From Polytrichum commune (lineage: Eukaryota > Streptophyta > Polytrichopsida > Polytrichales > Polytrichaceae): a stretch of DNA of 64,000 nucleotides. Within the stretch, counting starts at the first letter, position 1. Each line of letters starts with the position of its first letter. Position numbers and translations under genes: made by a program. The notes beneath the pieces were generated by a model, which saw only the letters and a list, made by a program, of their open reading frames with translations, did not search any database and was not told where the DNA came from. Of this stretch, positions 22,701-34,910 are shown in pieces. Location: contig OX485809.1 of the NCBI GenBank assembly GCA_950295325.1, positions 17,794,001-17,858,000 of the forward strand, given 5' to 3'.

Positions 22701-25311
22701 ACCTGTGCAGGGTGGGAAAGGCTTGCATGCAACACTTGGTACCCATTCCAGGAAGTTTTTTGGGGTATTGAATGGCATTGACGAGGAAACTTGGGATCCA
22801 GCTACAGATTCTCTTATTGACTATCAATATAGTGCAGATGATGTGGATGGAAAATTTGTCAACAAGCAAAAATTGCGGGAGCGTTTGGGACTGTCAAGTC
22901 AGGGAGAGGATGAAAGCAGACCATTGGTATACCACCTAAACTGTAATATACGTGAATGACTGTTGTAAAGAATTGTTCCTGATGTTGTGTAATCATATGA
23001 TAGCATTATTGAGTCCTTTTTTAGAGAGAAACCCTAATATCAGGAACTTGTGTTAAGAGAATAAGAGAATTAGATTCATGACATAGTACACTATGATCAT
23101 CAAAACAAGATTACATACAAATAGCATACTAATGGGCGTCATTAGTATCTAAATAGGGTGGTTGATAGGAAGAGATAACCCTTGCCTTCTCTTCTACAGC
23201 GCACCTATCAAAGTACAAATATGCGTAGTTCACCTTGCAACTTCTAATCTTTCAATGTTTATGATGAAATTGGGAAGGTTATTGCATGATATCAAATCAG
23301 TAGAAATCGTGCATACCAAATGTACTTTTGGTTGTTGGTTCAGGTGGGTTGTGTGACAAGGCTAGTGCCACAAAAAGGTGTGCATTTGATCCGACATGCC
23401 ATCTATCGTACTTTGGAGCGAGGTGGCCAATTTATACTTCTAGGCTCTAGCCCGGTTTCTTCAATTCAGGTTTGCCACTGCATTAACTTTTTCTGTAAAT
23501 GGCATCAGAATTGAATCCTACAGGGGCATGATCTCCCCCTTTGTCTATATTAGTCAAATGAACACAACAAGAATCATCAGGATAGAACATCCAATACTGG
23601 TTCCTGGAGATAGTGTGTTTGAGCTTGACACAGATTATCTCACTTTTGTGCAACCAATGTGATAGTTCAGAAGTGGCAGTTTTGTCCTTTCTGTTGTAAT
23701 CTGGATGATGTATGTCTCTTTGCATACTGTGTTTGTAGAGATATTTGTAAATTGACTCTACCAAATTTGCGTGACAGAGTGAGTTTGAGGGGATAGCTCG
23801 CCAGTTTGAGAACCACCCTCAGATTCGACTAGTATTGAAGTATGATGAGGCCCTATCACATGCCATCTATGCGGCATCAGACATATTTGTGATTCCATCT
23901 ATATTTGAGCCTTGTGGTCTTACCCAGGTCTGGCAAGCTTCTACCACTCTTTCTTGTTTCTGTGAAAGTCTGATGCATAGCTGAGAGCCAATAATTACCA
24001 TGAATATTCGCACGTGTATGACGGAACTGAGTATAATTCTGAAGGTAATAATGCTTAGCAAGAAAAATCACATGGTTACAGCTGTGTGGACATTTATTTG
24101 ATGTTTATAGGTTCTGCATTCGCTTGGGTTTACAAAGATAGTTCTTTGAGTTTAGATTAAGGGATTAGGTAGAACTTTGTCTCATGTGGTCATATTTTAG
24201 TTTTTTTTTTTTATCGAATGTAGAGTTTTATAGATTTTATAAATTTTGAAATCCAGTTGCTGAATGTCACAATGTACTTTTACTGACAGATGATAGCCAT
24301 GAGGTATGGGTCAATTCCAGTAGTGAGGAGAACTGGAGGACTTGCAGACAGGTATGAGCTTACATCATGGTGTGGACTCCATTTGTAGTCTAGTACTTGG
24401 ATACATTCCTGATATTTGAAACGCACTTGTGACTCCACAACATTTTTATAATTCACCCCGTTTTTGTCAAAGTCCTAATCTCTGCCAATAACCTTGAAAC
24501 AAGTTCCGGCAGTTGAGGCTTCAAGATGTCAGCTCAAGATACAATATTGCAAAGAAAAACCAGATAAATTGTTCTTTTATTGGATCTGTATTTGTTTTTG
24601 GGAATTCACTGTAAGTCTCTAGATCCTCACTCATTGCAGCAGAAGAGAAACTGACTCTTTGTGGTTGCCTTGTGAGTACAGTGTGTTTGATGTGGACGAC
24701 GACAGAAATCCCGAGGAGAAGAAGAATGGATTTGTGTTTGATGCAATTGATGAAGGGGTGAGTACAAGAGCTATGATGGAATAACTTTTGGTAGAGAGAG
24801 ATGTTGTATAAGTCTTGCACATTCATCTTACCTTTACCCCGACCATTCTAGTCCAGATGAAGTCATGTCTAAGCAGGATACAAGTCCCGCTTAAACGTGC
24901 ATGCTAACATTCAGAGTGATCCTGGTTCCAGCCAATAGGATTTGATTGAAATCAAATAGATTTCTCATTTGGTTTTCTCACCTCGTTGTTTTGATCATCA
25001 GTTCTTTTGTACTCCCTCGACATGACAGCTCTTCTGAGCGTTTTATAAATTAATTGGATGGGTTGATAGTTGAGGCAGTCTCCACAATGGGCTGAATGGT
25101 GCAAAGGGAGTTACTGATTATATTTTTTTGTTGGCTTGTGCAGAGTTTGAACTGGGGACTAGACCGGGCTTTGGATTACTACTATCAGAGACCGGATTGG
25201 TGGCGCAATTTGGTAAGAAAGTCTATGCAAATAGACTTCAGTTGGGATGTTTCAGCTGAGCAGTACGTAGACCTTTACAAGCAAGTCCTTGCAAAGGCAC
25301 GTGCCAGATAG
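13573..25311 (+). CDS. SS4: Starch synthase IV, plastid (20 exons)
   Basis: ADP-glucose:alpha-1,4-glucan glucosyltransferase (EC 2.4.1.21), SS4 class, needed for starch-granule initiation in known plants. Exons by frame, phase and GT-AG sites: 13573-13775, 15308-15524, 16027-16111, 16273-16373, 17298-17864, 18089-18193, 18515-18832, 19318-19451, 19635-19686, 20030-20152, 20420-20495, 20922-21106, 21517-21711, 22120-22191, 22711-22926, 23344-23469, 23778-23927, 24290-24351, 24682-24757, 25144-25311. They total 3231 bp, giving 1076 residues, close to the ~1040 of Arabidopsis SS4. Order: Ser-rich transit peptide, acidic linker, coiled coil (~165-505), conserved MPWDFW (509-514), GT5/GT1 catalytic region (~577-1076). 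There is no CBM53, unlike SS3, and the C-terminal lobe is complete, unlike SS5. The frame is intact. The least certain points are exon 3's start, a possible small exon in intron 2, and the weak exon 6 donor (CAG|GTCCCA). Confidence 0.95.
13787..14725. repeat. Tandem repeat array inside SS4 intron 1
   Basis: About three diverged copies of a 280-345-bp unit fill the first two thirds of intron 1. Landmarks repeat in order: CTTTCGTA at 13812, 14092 and 14437; a GTGCATCACCTAGATT-type segment; CACAGTG..TGTGCAC; and GTTCTGGAGG at about 14067, 14415 and 14703. The last copy is cut short. No frame is shared between the copies. Confidence 0.85.
16273..18832 (+). CDS. SS4: SS4 exons 4-7, coiled-coil region
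   Basis: Residues about 169-532. Leu/Glu/Lys/Gln-rich heptad sequence without Pro runs, for example [20 protein letters not shown] in exon 4 and [18 protein letters not shown] in exon 5. Exon 5 (17298-17864, 189 codons) is the largest. In Arabidopsis this part of SS4 mediates self-association and contacts with granule-initiation partners such as PTST2; the same role here is inferred. The coil is followed by the family-conserved MPWDFW segment at 509-514, in exon 7. Confidence 0.9.
19635..25311 (+). CDS. SS4: SS4 exons 9-20, GT5/GT1 catalytic region
   Basis: Residues 577-1076. The ADP-glucose-binding KVGGLGD motif is at 594-600 and is split by intron 9, with K in exon 9 and VGGLGD in exon 10. 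HDWQT is at 715-719 in exon 12, [11 protein letters not shown] in exon 14, GILNGID-type [13 protein letters not shown] in exon 15, and [12 protein letters not shown] in exon 16. [10 protein letters not shown] in exon 17 includes the conserved E969, and the C-terminal RTGGL motif is at 989-993 in exon 18. All residues expected for an active starch synthase are present. The protein ends KARAR at a TAG stop (25309-25311). Confidence 0.95.
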
Positions 25312-26540
25312 GTATCAAATCCCACCAATTTGTATGACCACCTTGCTACTGTAAAGTATTTATTAGGTGCGAATCTTGTTACCCATTTTTTTTTGGTCTA
25401 TATGTAGTGATATTCCACTGCCATTCCACTATTCTTGTAGTGTCATTTCTTGGTAAGATCCTAGTACCTGTCTCAGCTGGACCAAAATTCAGCACAGAAC
25501 TTAGCACAGTTCCTTCAATTTTCTGTCACTATTGTAAAATTGGTTGGGAGTTTTACGTTCTTCATTCCATGCATGTGTCATTTGTATTTCTCTTTGTACT
25601 TAATTATCACAGTATATTCCGCTTCGGTAAGGCTTCACTTGAAAGTTGTGGATATGTAATTGTTCAAACCAGGTAACAGAAGATTTAGCATTCTAGAATT
25701 TTGAGTCGGCATCCTTGACCAGGCTTTTTAGATGACCACGTGCCAATATTCCTCCAGCAATATACGGTTGCTTGGAGGGTCTGTAAATTTTATCCTACCA
25801 CCATCATGTTGCGATCTCAAGCTTGCTCCATCCTTATCGAGACACCTTGTGAATGAGATAAGGGCTGGGTTTCAAATTTAACCTTACAGAATGCTTCAGT
25901 GAAACTGTGGCAACTGCTGTACGAGAAAAGTGCAAAAGGCAAGTTGATTCGATCCCACTGTTGAAATTGTTTTCACTGTGACCTAAGTTTCGCAGGCACC
26001 AACCACATCCTAATTCTTTAGTATGGACCAACTTTGGTATGTGGTTCGGTGAGGATCAAAGAGCAAACATCATAAAGACGCATGTTTAAAAAGAGATTGG
26101 ACTATGTTTTCAAATATTAATCACTACTCTCCACTCAATAGTGAACATAGTAGGGAAGACCTATGTATCTAGTTAAGCAACCAACAAACATACACTTTTG
26201 ATAATGATAACTAAATCAAGAGAGGTTTGATTCTCACTCTGGTTTTTGCAGATGTTTCATCGCAGGTTCGCTAATGTAACACAAGTTCTCTTGTGTAAAT
26301 CTAGTCGGATAACATGAAAATGAACCAAATAACACCCACATACCTTGGATGCCCCAAAATGGGACTCAAACCCAAATGAATGAATCTTTCTAAAATATAA
26401 GACAATCCTAGAAATCATCTTATCTTTTCCACTTGTAGCTGTTGAAACTATTTGTTGCTACTAAAAGCTTGATCACAAACATGCATCAATGGTTTCCTGT
26501 ATGCTTCACAAAGTGTCTGTATCTCGCAAGATATTTGATG
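25312..26540. other. SS4 3' flank
   Basis: The SS4 3' UTR probably begins here, but no clear AATAAA polyadenylation signal is seen close to the stop. Nothing else is recognised. Confidence 0.4.
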
Positions 26541-26789
26541 GAGAGGAGATTATCACACAACCGTACCTCTCACTCATCCGACATCATGAAAGCCTTGGAT
26601 TAGAATGCAGCTTGGAGGTTTCTACTTGTGGTTGATAGGACGCCTAAATCTCTAGCTTTAAAGACCTCGAATCAGTCTAGGCATAACCCAAGTCATATTT
26701 GATGAATTGATCACAAATCTATAGGGGGTCGAGTTTTTATGTTGGATGAATGAGAAGCATGCTCGTATGCGATAATTCCCTCTCTCTTC
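26541..26789. mobile_element. MITE family B, copy 1
   Basis: The left end near 26541 (GAGAGGAGATTATC...CTCACTCATCCGACAT) and the right end (ATGTTGGATGAATGAGAAGC...GATAATTCCCTCTCTC) are inverted copies of each other over ~50 bases. Related copies are at 57405-57650 and 63024-63680, with a partial copy at 47545-47652. The interior shares the core CACAAATCTATAGGGGGTC. There is no coding capacity. Confidence 0.65.
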
Positions 26790-26864
26790 CTATTTGAGGA
26801 ACATATAATGCTGGACATACCTTCCCACCACTCTACAGTATTTGTGGATTACACATGTATGTGG

Positions 26865-27110
26865 GGCTGGGGATTCGTGGCACTCACTAAAAATCATCCA
26901 TCCAAGATATTGTGGATGAAGTGGCTCCAATAAAAAAAGCCCCCCTATGGGGTTGAGGGCTGATTCATTCGAATGTGACGTCATTAGACTAATTCGGGGC
27001 CTTTGACTCTATTTCCGGAATCAAATTGCCCAAAAATAGCCATTTAGATGATTCTTGTGTTTTTTTCAACCGCACGGATGATTTTTAGTGAGTGCCACGA
27101 ATCCCCGGCC
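26865..27110. mobile_element. Mutator-like (MULE) MITE with 9-bp target duplication
   Basis: 246-bp non-coding element. The terminal inverted repeats at 26865-26899 and 27076-27110 are 35 bases long with one mismatch, and begin GGC(T/C)GGGGATTCGTGG. It is flanked by a perfect 9-base direct repeat TGTATGTGG (26856-26864 and 27111-27119), the target-duplication length typical of Mutator-like elements. The near-perfect termini and target duplication suggest recent insertion. It lies ~1.55 kb downstream of the SS4 stop. No other copy is seen in this window. Confidence 0.88.
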
Positions 27111-27119
27111 TGTATGTGG

Positions 27120-30100
27120 AGTTTCATACGACGACAATGAGATTTTGGAGAAGACTACTTTGAAACTTGATGCGGGAGGATTAAAGCATATAGCTTCAAG
27201 GTGATTGTGTCACATGTCACAAAAGTGTGGATTGAAACATTTGGATATTTGATGTAAAATTAAAAATTTATTTAATTTGTGTTAATTTATCAAGACTAAA
27301 CAAAGTGTCAAATTTGTCATGGTTCCTATGGTGTTTTTAAATTTGGATCCTATTACTTATCATCCTCCAAGGCCAAAAACCAAAGATAAATCACAAGGTA
27401 AGGTGGCACCTTTATAGATCCCTCAATAGCACAACACACCCAAATCGTCTTCATCATGCCTTTGTCCTTTCACTTTGAGTTACGAGTACAATCTATCCTC
27501 TCTACCTGTTACCTTTCAGGAGTATAAAATTTGTAAAACTTATGGAATTTTAACACATTATCAATTAGAGAGGGTGGGCGATTAAAAAAAAAACACTTCC
27601 TGTATGAGAGTACTAATCATGTGGTAATAATAGCATCATTAGTAATACTTATAAAATATCATCAAATATATCAAATAAAAAATTACTTACACTTAGTAAC
27701 CAAAATAGGAGTTTATTATTGTTTGGTGGGACTCTTGAATGTTGGAAATTGCGATGGATTTCTTCAAAGACAGAATCTTTGTCCTAAGTTCACTAACATT
27801 GTTATGTTATTGTTCTAGAAATATAGGTAGGTTGCTTTAGCTTTTTGCTCTTGAGAAAATGAAATATTAGGAACACCCACATCACTAATTTGTAAATCAT
27901 CCTCAACGATTTCACATACCACTGATGCACTAAGTATATTCTAGATATCTTCTCAGTTGGAACATAAGGATGATTAAGATCAAACTCAACTTCCAAATGC
28001 ACGTATTCTTGTGCACTCATTGTCTCTACAAACTCACTATCCCTTGCTCGAATTGATAAGTGAGAGAGTGATAATTGAGCAACATTGAGACACCTACAGG
28101 CTCAACACTATGAGAATGTAACATCAAAAATTATATCGACGTGCTTCCAACATTTATGAATGGTTTATAATAGTGACATGGACACACCAAACTTTCTTTA
28201 GCATCTTCATTGCTTGGTAGATGTCAATGCTTTAGTCAACTGATTCTGTAGATATTAAACAATTGATCATGTGTTGAATGCATGACTTACGATACTGGTC
28301 CTTCAAAGAATTAATGATACTCGCATCTTCATCAACAAGCTCTACAATCTCTTGAGATGATGATCTACATATACAAAAAGATACAAGAAGTTGCTTTTGT
28401 ATCTAAGTAAACATTGGCACTCAACCCTTCTTGATCTCACAACAAAATGAAGGCCTACAGAAGATTCTAGTGGGAACTTGCACTTGCAATACTTGATTGG
28501 ATTATACAACAAACCAAATGAATAGCACTTGACACATGTGCAATCACAAGAGTGAAGGTCATAAGAAGAGAAACTAAGGTAAGAAATAGACATTGATAAA
28601 ACACACAAATGACTCAACAAACATATTCTTAAGTACAAATTTTTTTTGAGACTCACCAACTTCTCACAACCCTAATGAAAGGCTTCCATGTTAGTCAATT
28701 TGGATAATCAAATTGGTGAGGCTCACTCTCAACCACTCTCTGCATTTACCCACTATCTAGCATTGGCTCAGTTTCCACCCTCCAACTAGAGTAGTGGTCA
28801 TAAATCCTCATCATTAGAATATATATATGTTTCATGGATTTTGGTGCAAATAGCAATTGTATAGTGTAAATTAACAAAGAGGGGAGAATTGGTCTTACAA
28901 CATAATAACATATATGACTTACTGGTGTAATTTTCGAGGGAGTATGAAAAATGTAACATTTACGGCAAAATAACACTTCAAGAGGTAATACTTAGAGAGG
29001 ATAGACTATATAGTATCAAATCAAATTCTTGAGAAGGCAAATATGAAAAGCCTAGGGTTTTCCAACGCCAAGAATTGAGGAAGAAATCACCAAACTAAAG
29101 ACTACAAGAATTCAATAATCTTGCCGATATTGGGGTTACAAAGTGGAAATTTTGTAGCATTCTTTTTTAAAGAAACTAGGGTGTTCACTGTTCTACCATG
29201 TGAAGTTTGTCGTGTACAATGGCGCCCCACATCCTTCATTTGAAATGAGATTGATTTTCAAAGCCTAGGAATCCAAAAGACTTTTGGGACTAGAAGTACA
29301 TCAAGTTGTGATAGAGAATGACTGACACGTCACTAACCATAATATTAATAATAAATGAAGTGCAGTGACCTCTATAAGATAATGGACTAATATCAACATG
29401 ATGATCAAGTCGGTTTCATATGAGTAGCTTCCATGGTGGCTCCCACTATTGTTGAGCGGTGTAACTTGTAGTGGTAACATCACTATGGCTTGGTGTAGTA
29501 TGAACACCCACTTTGGCGTCCAACTACGTACTCCAACTATTGGCTCTATGCTAAGGACAATCTAAACCTTAGTGATGGCCAACTACAAAACACCCTTTTC
29601 ACATCCTCCTTCAAAGGGTGACACTTTATATTGGTCACCTAATTCTAACAAAGTGATTGATTAGCGTCGTATTTAGGACCAAGGCCAAACCGATTTGTCG
29701 GTTTTTGGCCATGTTGAAATTAGCCGGGCTCGAGAGCTTTGGCATCTTCGGCTTCGTCACGCCCCGTCCAAGGTACGGGCCCATGTGTCGTCGGGCTCAC
29801 CAACTTGAATTTGGTGATACTTCCAATGAGCCCGAGGCCCATAAAATAGTGGTGGCCATGCTAACTTGGACCAAACCTCACTACACACAAACAACACACA
29901 AACACTACTCAAAGCTTCGAGTTCACGTCGTGGAGATTTTGTTGGGCGTTCTCTAGACCGGAAACTTGGGAATTTGTCGTCGTGTTGGCAAATTTTCGAG
30001 AAATGGTCAAAAACCCTTTTTTTGGGTCCAACACTCTTAGTTACAAAAACTAGTCGGCTTTTTAACCTTTGGCTACGGCGCCTAGAGTGTCCACCACCTA

Positions 30101-31799
30101 CCCTAAACCCTTAGAATATCATGCCTTAGGTAGTCGGCTCCCTAGATTTGACCACTCTAGCCACCGGAGTGGATGAAATTTTGTTTGGATGAACCCTTCA
30201 AACCCCCACACCTCACATTTGACGGTTTCCAAACTCGTATCATGTTCTATACTTTTTTGGGCCGACTTTAAATTTGAGTCTATCGGTGAAACCAACCCAC
30301 CAACTTAACTTACTTGTTGGGTCTTGCTTTTGTTACGCCTTCCACGCATGGGCCATGCGCGCTTTGACTACTCTAGAAGGATCAATAAACAATCACAAAA
30401 GAGAAATACGAGGTGTATCTACATAGAGTATGTCACGACGTTCGATGGGAAACAAATTCAATCGAACAACGTCGGTTCCGTAGATTTCCAAATTCGATAG
30501 ATACTCTAAACTTCATGATATCACGCTCGTGGCAACCAAGGTGCATGTGATATTAAGGAATTATGTAGTATCAAAATGGATGTGTGATAAAAGAGAATTA
30601 GTTAGCATGTGACATTATTGAATAACACGAAGCCAACATTGCAATAATGACAGTAATCGTAACGATGCCATCAGGATGTATATCAACATGTGGTTCGAAT
30701 CCTTTGATGGTTTGTTTTAATGCCAAAACCTATGATGTGTGGGAGGGGAAACGTGACAATAAGGAGTGAGATTTAAACGGAGAACACCCGTTCCCATAGA
30801 ATTCTGGGATAAAAGACAAGAGTGACATTAAGGAGGTCGATATTACGAAGTTTAGAGTGTACATCGGTGTGTGAACTACACTTCCACTTGCACCCTCTAC
30901 ATTATATAAACGTTTAGCTCCACGAATCTCCGGCACATGAGTGGATGAAATCCGGTAGGATGGCGATTGTGAGCATTTCGATCCCGATTGAAGGCTATAC
31001 GGTAGAATACTATGAGGTCCTCGGCTGATCACAAGGATGGATGAAGTATGTAAGCCATTCATTCATGACAAACATCAAGGATGAAGTACGGATGAAGTGC
31101 GGATGAAGGATGTTTTTACTTATATGTAACATGTATAAGAAAACACCTATCCGGCCTCACGACTCCGCTTCACATCATTGTTGGAAGGCACACCGAGTAT
31201 AATCGGTATTTGAGCCCGGGTCCCTTGTCCAGAAAAATGGATGAAATCCGATATTCAAGCACTATGTAGATTCTATGCTTGGATGTTGCGCCATGTGCAG
31301 GCTAAATTTAGTGCGAAGAAGGATATTGTATTGAAAGCTTTTCCATAGATTTGTGATGTAAAGGGGCCTCCTAAATCGTAGTTAGGGTATCGTTTTTCCC
31401 CATCGAAATCAAAGGGTATTATTTCCCCAAGGGTTTCCACCCCCTAGCACGACTTCCAATTCTATGTACAACAAGTGTCCATGTCTTGGTTGAAGATTAT
31501 CCATTAAATATATGTAGTCAACGATCGTGCTCATTACTCTAGTACCCATGCGGGTAGGAATGCAATAAGAAAGAAGAAAATAATTGCATTTGCTTCATTT
31601 CTTCTATTTGGAAGCCCACCTCTACATGTTGTTGTCTTTCAAAAAAGATCGACCATTTGTCTTAGCTCTAGAGGTTTGTACGGTTTTGTAGACTATGTTT
31701 TTCTTGGTCAAGCGCTCAAAACATCTAGAGACTTCTTGAATTCTAAAGCACTCTATAGCTACATGGTTTTATGAGTAGAGTGTCACCCCGGAGGGTGGA
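27120..31799. other. Intergenic DNA, no gene seen
   Basis: AT-rich, with only short, unrelated open frames. The stretch at about 29640-30360 is less AT-rich and contains CpG-bearing words such as CGTCGTGG, GGGCTCGAG and CACGCCCCGTCC, so it may be a younger or different insertion, but I cannot classify it. Short GGATGAAGT(A/G)CGGATGAAG repeats occur at about 31025-31110. Confidence 0.4.
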
Positions 31800-32371
31800 C
31801 TCTTTATAGTATGTATGAATGGACGTGAGTGTAAGAAGGGGTGTTGTTTGACGCATTAGTGTACATCGTAAGTATACATAAGGGAGGGGTATTGTTTTTC
31901 TCTAGTGTGTACACCTAGAAGGGCTATTGTGAATTTTGGAGTAAAGGTAGATGTGCAAAAAGAGCCTCTAAAGCTTAGAGAATTTTTTTCCGACAACAGA
32001 TGTGTTGGTTTCATCCAATTTAAAATTTCATCCATTATTTTCATATGGTAATAGTCATCAATGACTATCATGCCTCCCTGCGGAGGAGGGGGGAGGGGTA
32101 TGCTCTTCACGCCACGTACGAATTAACATGAGTGTAAGAAGGGGTATTATTTGAGGCATTAGCATACACAATATGCATAATGGAGTGGTATTATTTTTCT
32201 CTAGTGTGTACATCCAAAAAGGAAATTAAGAAATATGATGTAAAGGTAGGTATGCAAAAGGGGCCCTAAGATTTACAAAAAAGTTTGATAATAGATGCTT
32301 TTGTTGCATCCAATTCATGTTTTTGTCCATTGTTGTCATATGGTAAAAGTCCTCAATAACTACCATGCATG
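31800..32371. repeat. Tandem duplication, ~303-bp unit, two copies
   Basis: Copy 1 is about 31800-32078 and copy 2 about 32103-32371. Shared landmarks are GAGTGTAAGAAGGGGT (31827 and 32130), TTTTTCTCTAGTGTGTACA, and the end TCAATGACTATCATGC / TCAATAACTACCATGC. There is no coding potential. Confidence 0.75.
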
Positions 32372-32379
32372 TTCCTATT

Positions 32380-33229
32380 AGGGTTTGCATTTGGGTTTTA
32401 GGTTTTTACAAACTAGAGGCTCTTGGAGCGCTCACGGGCTTCCCTTGAGTTATGCCCTCCACTTTGTGGCTAAGTTAATGTGCTCTTGTCTTTGTTTGTT
32501 TGAAATAATCGTTGAGTTACATGATATGGATGAAAATGGGTTTTTCGGAGGAAAGTGAAAGTGGATTTCATGTGTTATAAATAAAAGGCCTATTCATATA
32601 TATAGTATAGGTAGTGGCATTTATGACATCAAAATGACAAGCTTGGTATAAATACTTGAGGCCATTCCCTAGCATGCCATTAGTATGTATAAACTTGTTT
32701 TCCTTTCTAAACTTCTCGTATATAGGGGGTTTCATTTCATAGTGACCCACACACATCATTTAGGTTTCCAATGAAGAGTCCACCCTTTGGCCCCTGTCCA
32801 TTGTACTTAGGGATTGTATTTGCATGTTAGGTTTCTACAAAATAAAGGCTCTTGGAGCGCTCATGGGCTACTTGGCTTTTGATCTATAGATTGTAGCTAA
32901 GTTATTATGCTCTTGTCTTTGTTTGTTTGATGTTGTTAATATACATGCTATGAATGAAAAGATGTCCAATGACTTTCTCATTGGAAAGCAAAAAGAAAAT
33001 TTTACATGTAATAAAGGCCTAATCAACTCATGGTTTATATTTTGTATATGTAGTGGAGACATTTATCACATCAAATTGAAAAGCTTAGTATAAATACATG
33101 AGTCCATTTCTTAGCATGATTAGTAAGTATACATTTGGTTTCCTTTATAAACTTCTTGAATATAGGGTTTAAATTCTTAGTGAGTCACGAATGTCATTTC
33201 GGTTTCCAATGAAGAGTCTGGCCCCCGGG
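32380..33229. repeat. Tandem duplication, ~430-bp unit, two copies
   Basis: Copy 1 is about 32380-32798 and copy 2 about 32809-33229. Shared landmarks are GGCTCTTGGAGCGCTCA, TGCTCTTGTCTTTGTTTG, CATCAAA(A/T)TGA(C/A)AAGCTT, and the end GGTTTCCAATGAAGAGTC. It abuts the 303-bp tandem pair just upstream, so two different units were duplicated side by side. Confidence 0.8.
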
Positions 33230-33989
33230 AGTGTGACTACGTTTTAATTTTACATGGTGTGCAATGTTTTTGTTGAATATGACCAAATTCTATGAAGTTC
33301 CCATGTATGAACTCTAATATTTATTGTAGTTGTATCATACTAAAATTGAGCATAGGTTACCATATCTTTAGATCATCTAAAAGTTAAGTTGTCTAGAGCT
33401 CAATTTTTAATGTACCTAGAAGAAAAGTTGTTGCTTATCATTTTAAGATCACATCAATATGGCACAATATTTAGTGATTTCCATGATTTTTGAAGTTCAA
33501 ATTTTTTTGAGAAAAATATGCAATAAAATTATAGTTCAAAGTTTCAAGACAACTGCAAGAATAGATATACACTTTAAGGTAAGAAAAAAACTTTATAAAA
33601 AATTGACTTCTATTTAATTTAAATAATTTGAAGTTACTCTATTTAATAACTACATCAGTAAATGGAGAAATTAGTTCATTCTTGATTTTTAAAATCCATA
33701 ATTGTGAGCAACCATCTTTTCATAATGGAATGGAATTGGTATGGCAAGAATAGTTCACGAGGAACACAACGATACCTATTGCAACCTTCCTAGCACCTTT
33801 ATGTTGGATGAATTTGCCTTCAAGAGTCATTCATAAGCCCAGAACAGGCCTCTCAAGAAGTTATGGTTTAAATTACTCATTCCCAAGAAACAATTGAACC
33901 AAGGTCTACTCAAGAATTATAATATGCTTGAGTTGTACAGGTGAGTGCACCAGCCGATTCGCACGTTTGGGTTTGATATGATATATTTT
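33230..33989. other. AT-rich intergenic DNA
   Basis: Nothing recognised. Confidence 0.4.
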
Positions 33990-34219
33990 GGGGATTGTTA
34001 AATCAACCACACATTGCTTAAAGCGATCACGGTCAATATGTAAGGTGTCAGATAGACTTTGATTTGTCATCCAAGTTGGCCAAAGTTTACTAACTCTAAC
34101 ATAGTTGATGCCTTGCTCCTCTTCATATATACAATGAAAATAAAATTTTGATAAATTATGTGAATGCGTAACATGTCTATGTGGTCGTTTCAACAGACGT
34201 GGTCAATTTAACAATTCCC
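33990..34219. mobile_element. MITE family C, copy 1
   Basis: 230 bp with inverted ends of ~40 bases: GGGGATTGTTAAATCAACCA at the left and the complement of GGGAATTGTTAAATTGACCA at the right, each followed by a (A/G)CGA(C/T)CAC-type segment. Copy 2 is at 53572-53793 with the same interior words (TGCTCCTCTTCAT). The G-rich start resembles Tourist/PIF-type MITEs, but I could not confirm a target duplication. Confidence 0.65.
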
Positions 34220-34799
34220 TATACATTATAGTAAATTCTTTGATTTTTTTAATCTATCATTTGGTTGTATGGATTATCCTCATATCAATATTCCTCATCA
34301 TAAATTAGAACTCTATGTTTAATTTACATAGCTTTTGTGAAATGAAGATAGTTGAAACTTGAAAATGTATCAACAAATTTGGCTTTAAAATTGAGTTAGT
34401 AAACAAAAAAACTGAGATTTTGAAAAAAATTATAGTTGCACTTACATATGAGTCAATCATAATTTTGATGACACCAATGAAATTCTAATTGAATGATGTG
34501 CATACTCTCATCTTGTGTTGGGTATGTTTGAGGAAAAGGTCTATAAGGTATATGCGACTTAAATTGTTAGGTTTTATTGTTTGCCATGAATCTCAACGTG
34601 AATTCTAGAGTTGGGGATTTTCTTGGATCCGTGAATATGACACATGTTTCAAACACACAATCTATGCAACTTTTTTAATCCTCCATATTGTTGCTATGAC
34701 AATTCAAGTTCAAAAATGTTGGAGCCATTAAATGACCAGGTGAACCTCTCTCTTCGTGTTGACTGTGGAAGGCTACGATGGACAATAGACATTGAACAC

Positions 34800-34910
34800 A
34801 AAGTCTTATTCAAACACATGTTTTTTAGATATCCGCTCTTAGATTCACACGTAACCACACACCACTCAAATATAGGTGACCAATCAAGCAAGTAACTAAG
34901 CTAGGCATAT
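34800..34910 (+). repeat. Dispersed repeat R1, partial copy
   Basis: Contains the R1 landmark order TATCCG(C/T)TCTTAGAT, CACACCACTCAAATATAGGTG and AAGTAACTAA. Only the downstream third of the ~340-bp repeat is clear here. Confidence 0.6.

Noticed and set aside
13573-25311. Assignment as SS3 or SS5 instead of SS4
   Set aside because: No CBM53 repeats as in SS3; the C-terminal lobe with EPCGLTQ and RTGGL is complete, unlike SS5; the coiled coil and MPWDFW segment are SS4-like.
29657-29956. Open frame in the less AT-rich stretch near 29.7 kb
   Set aside because: 99 codons, no recognisable motif, with overlapping alternatives; not enough support for a gene.
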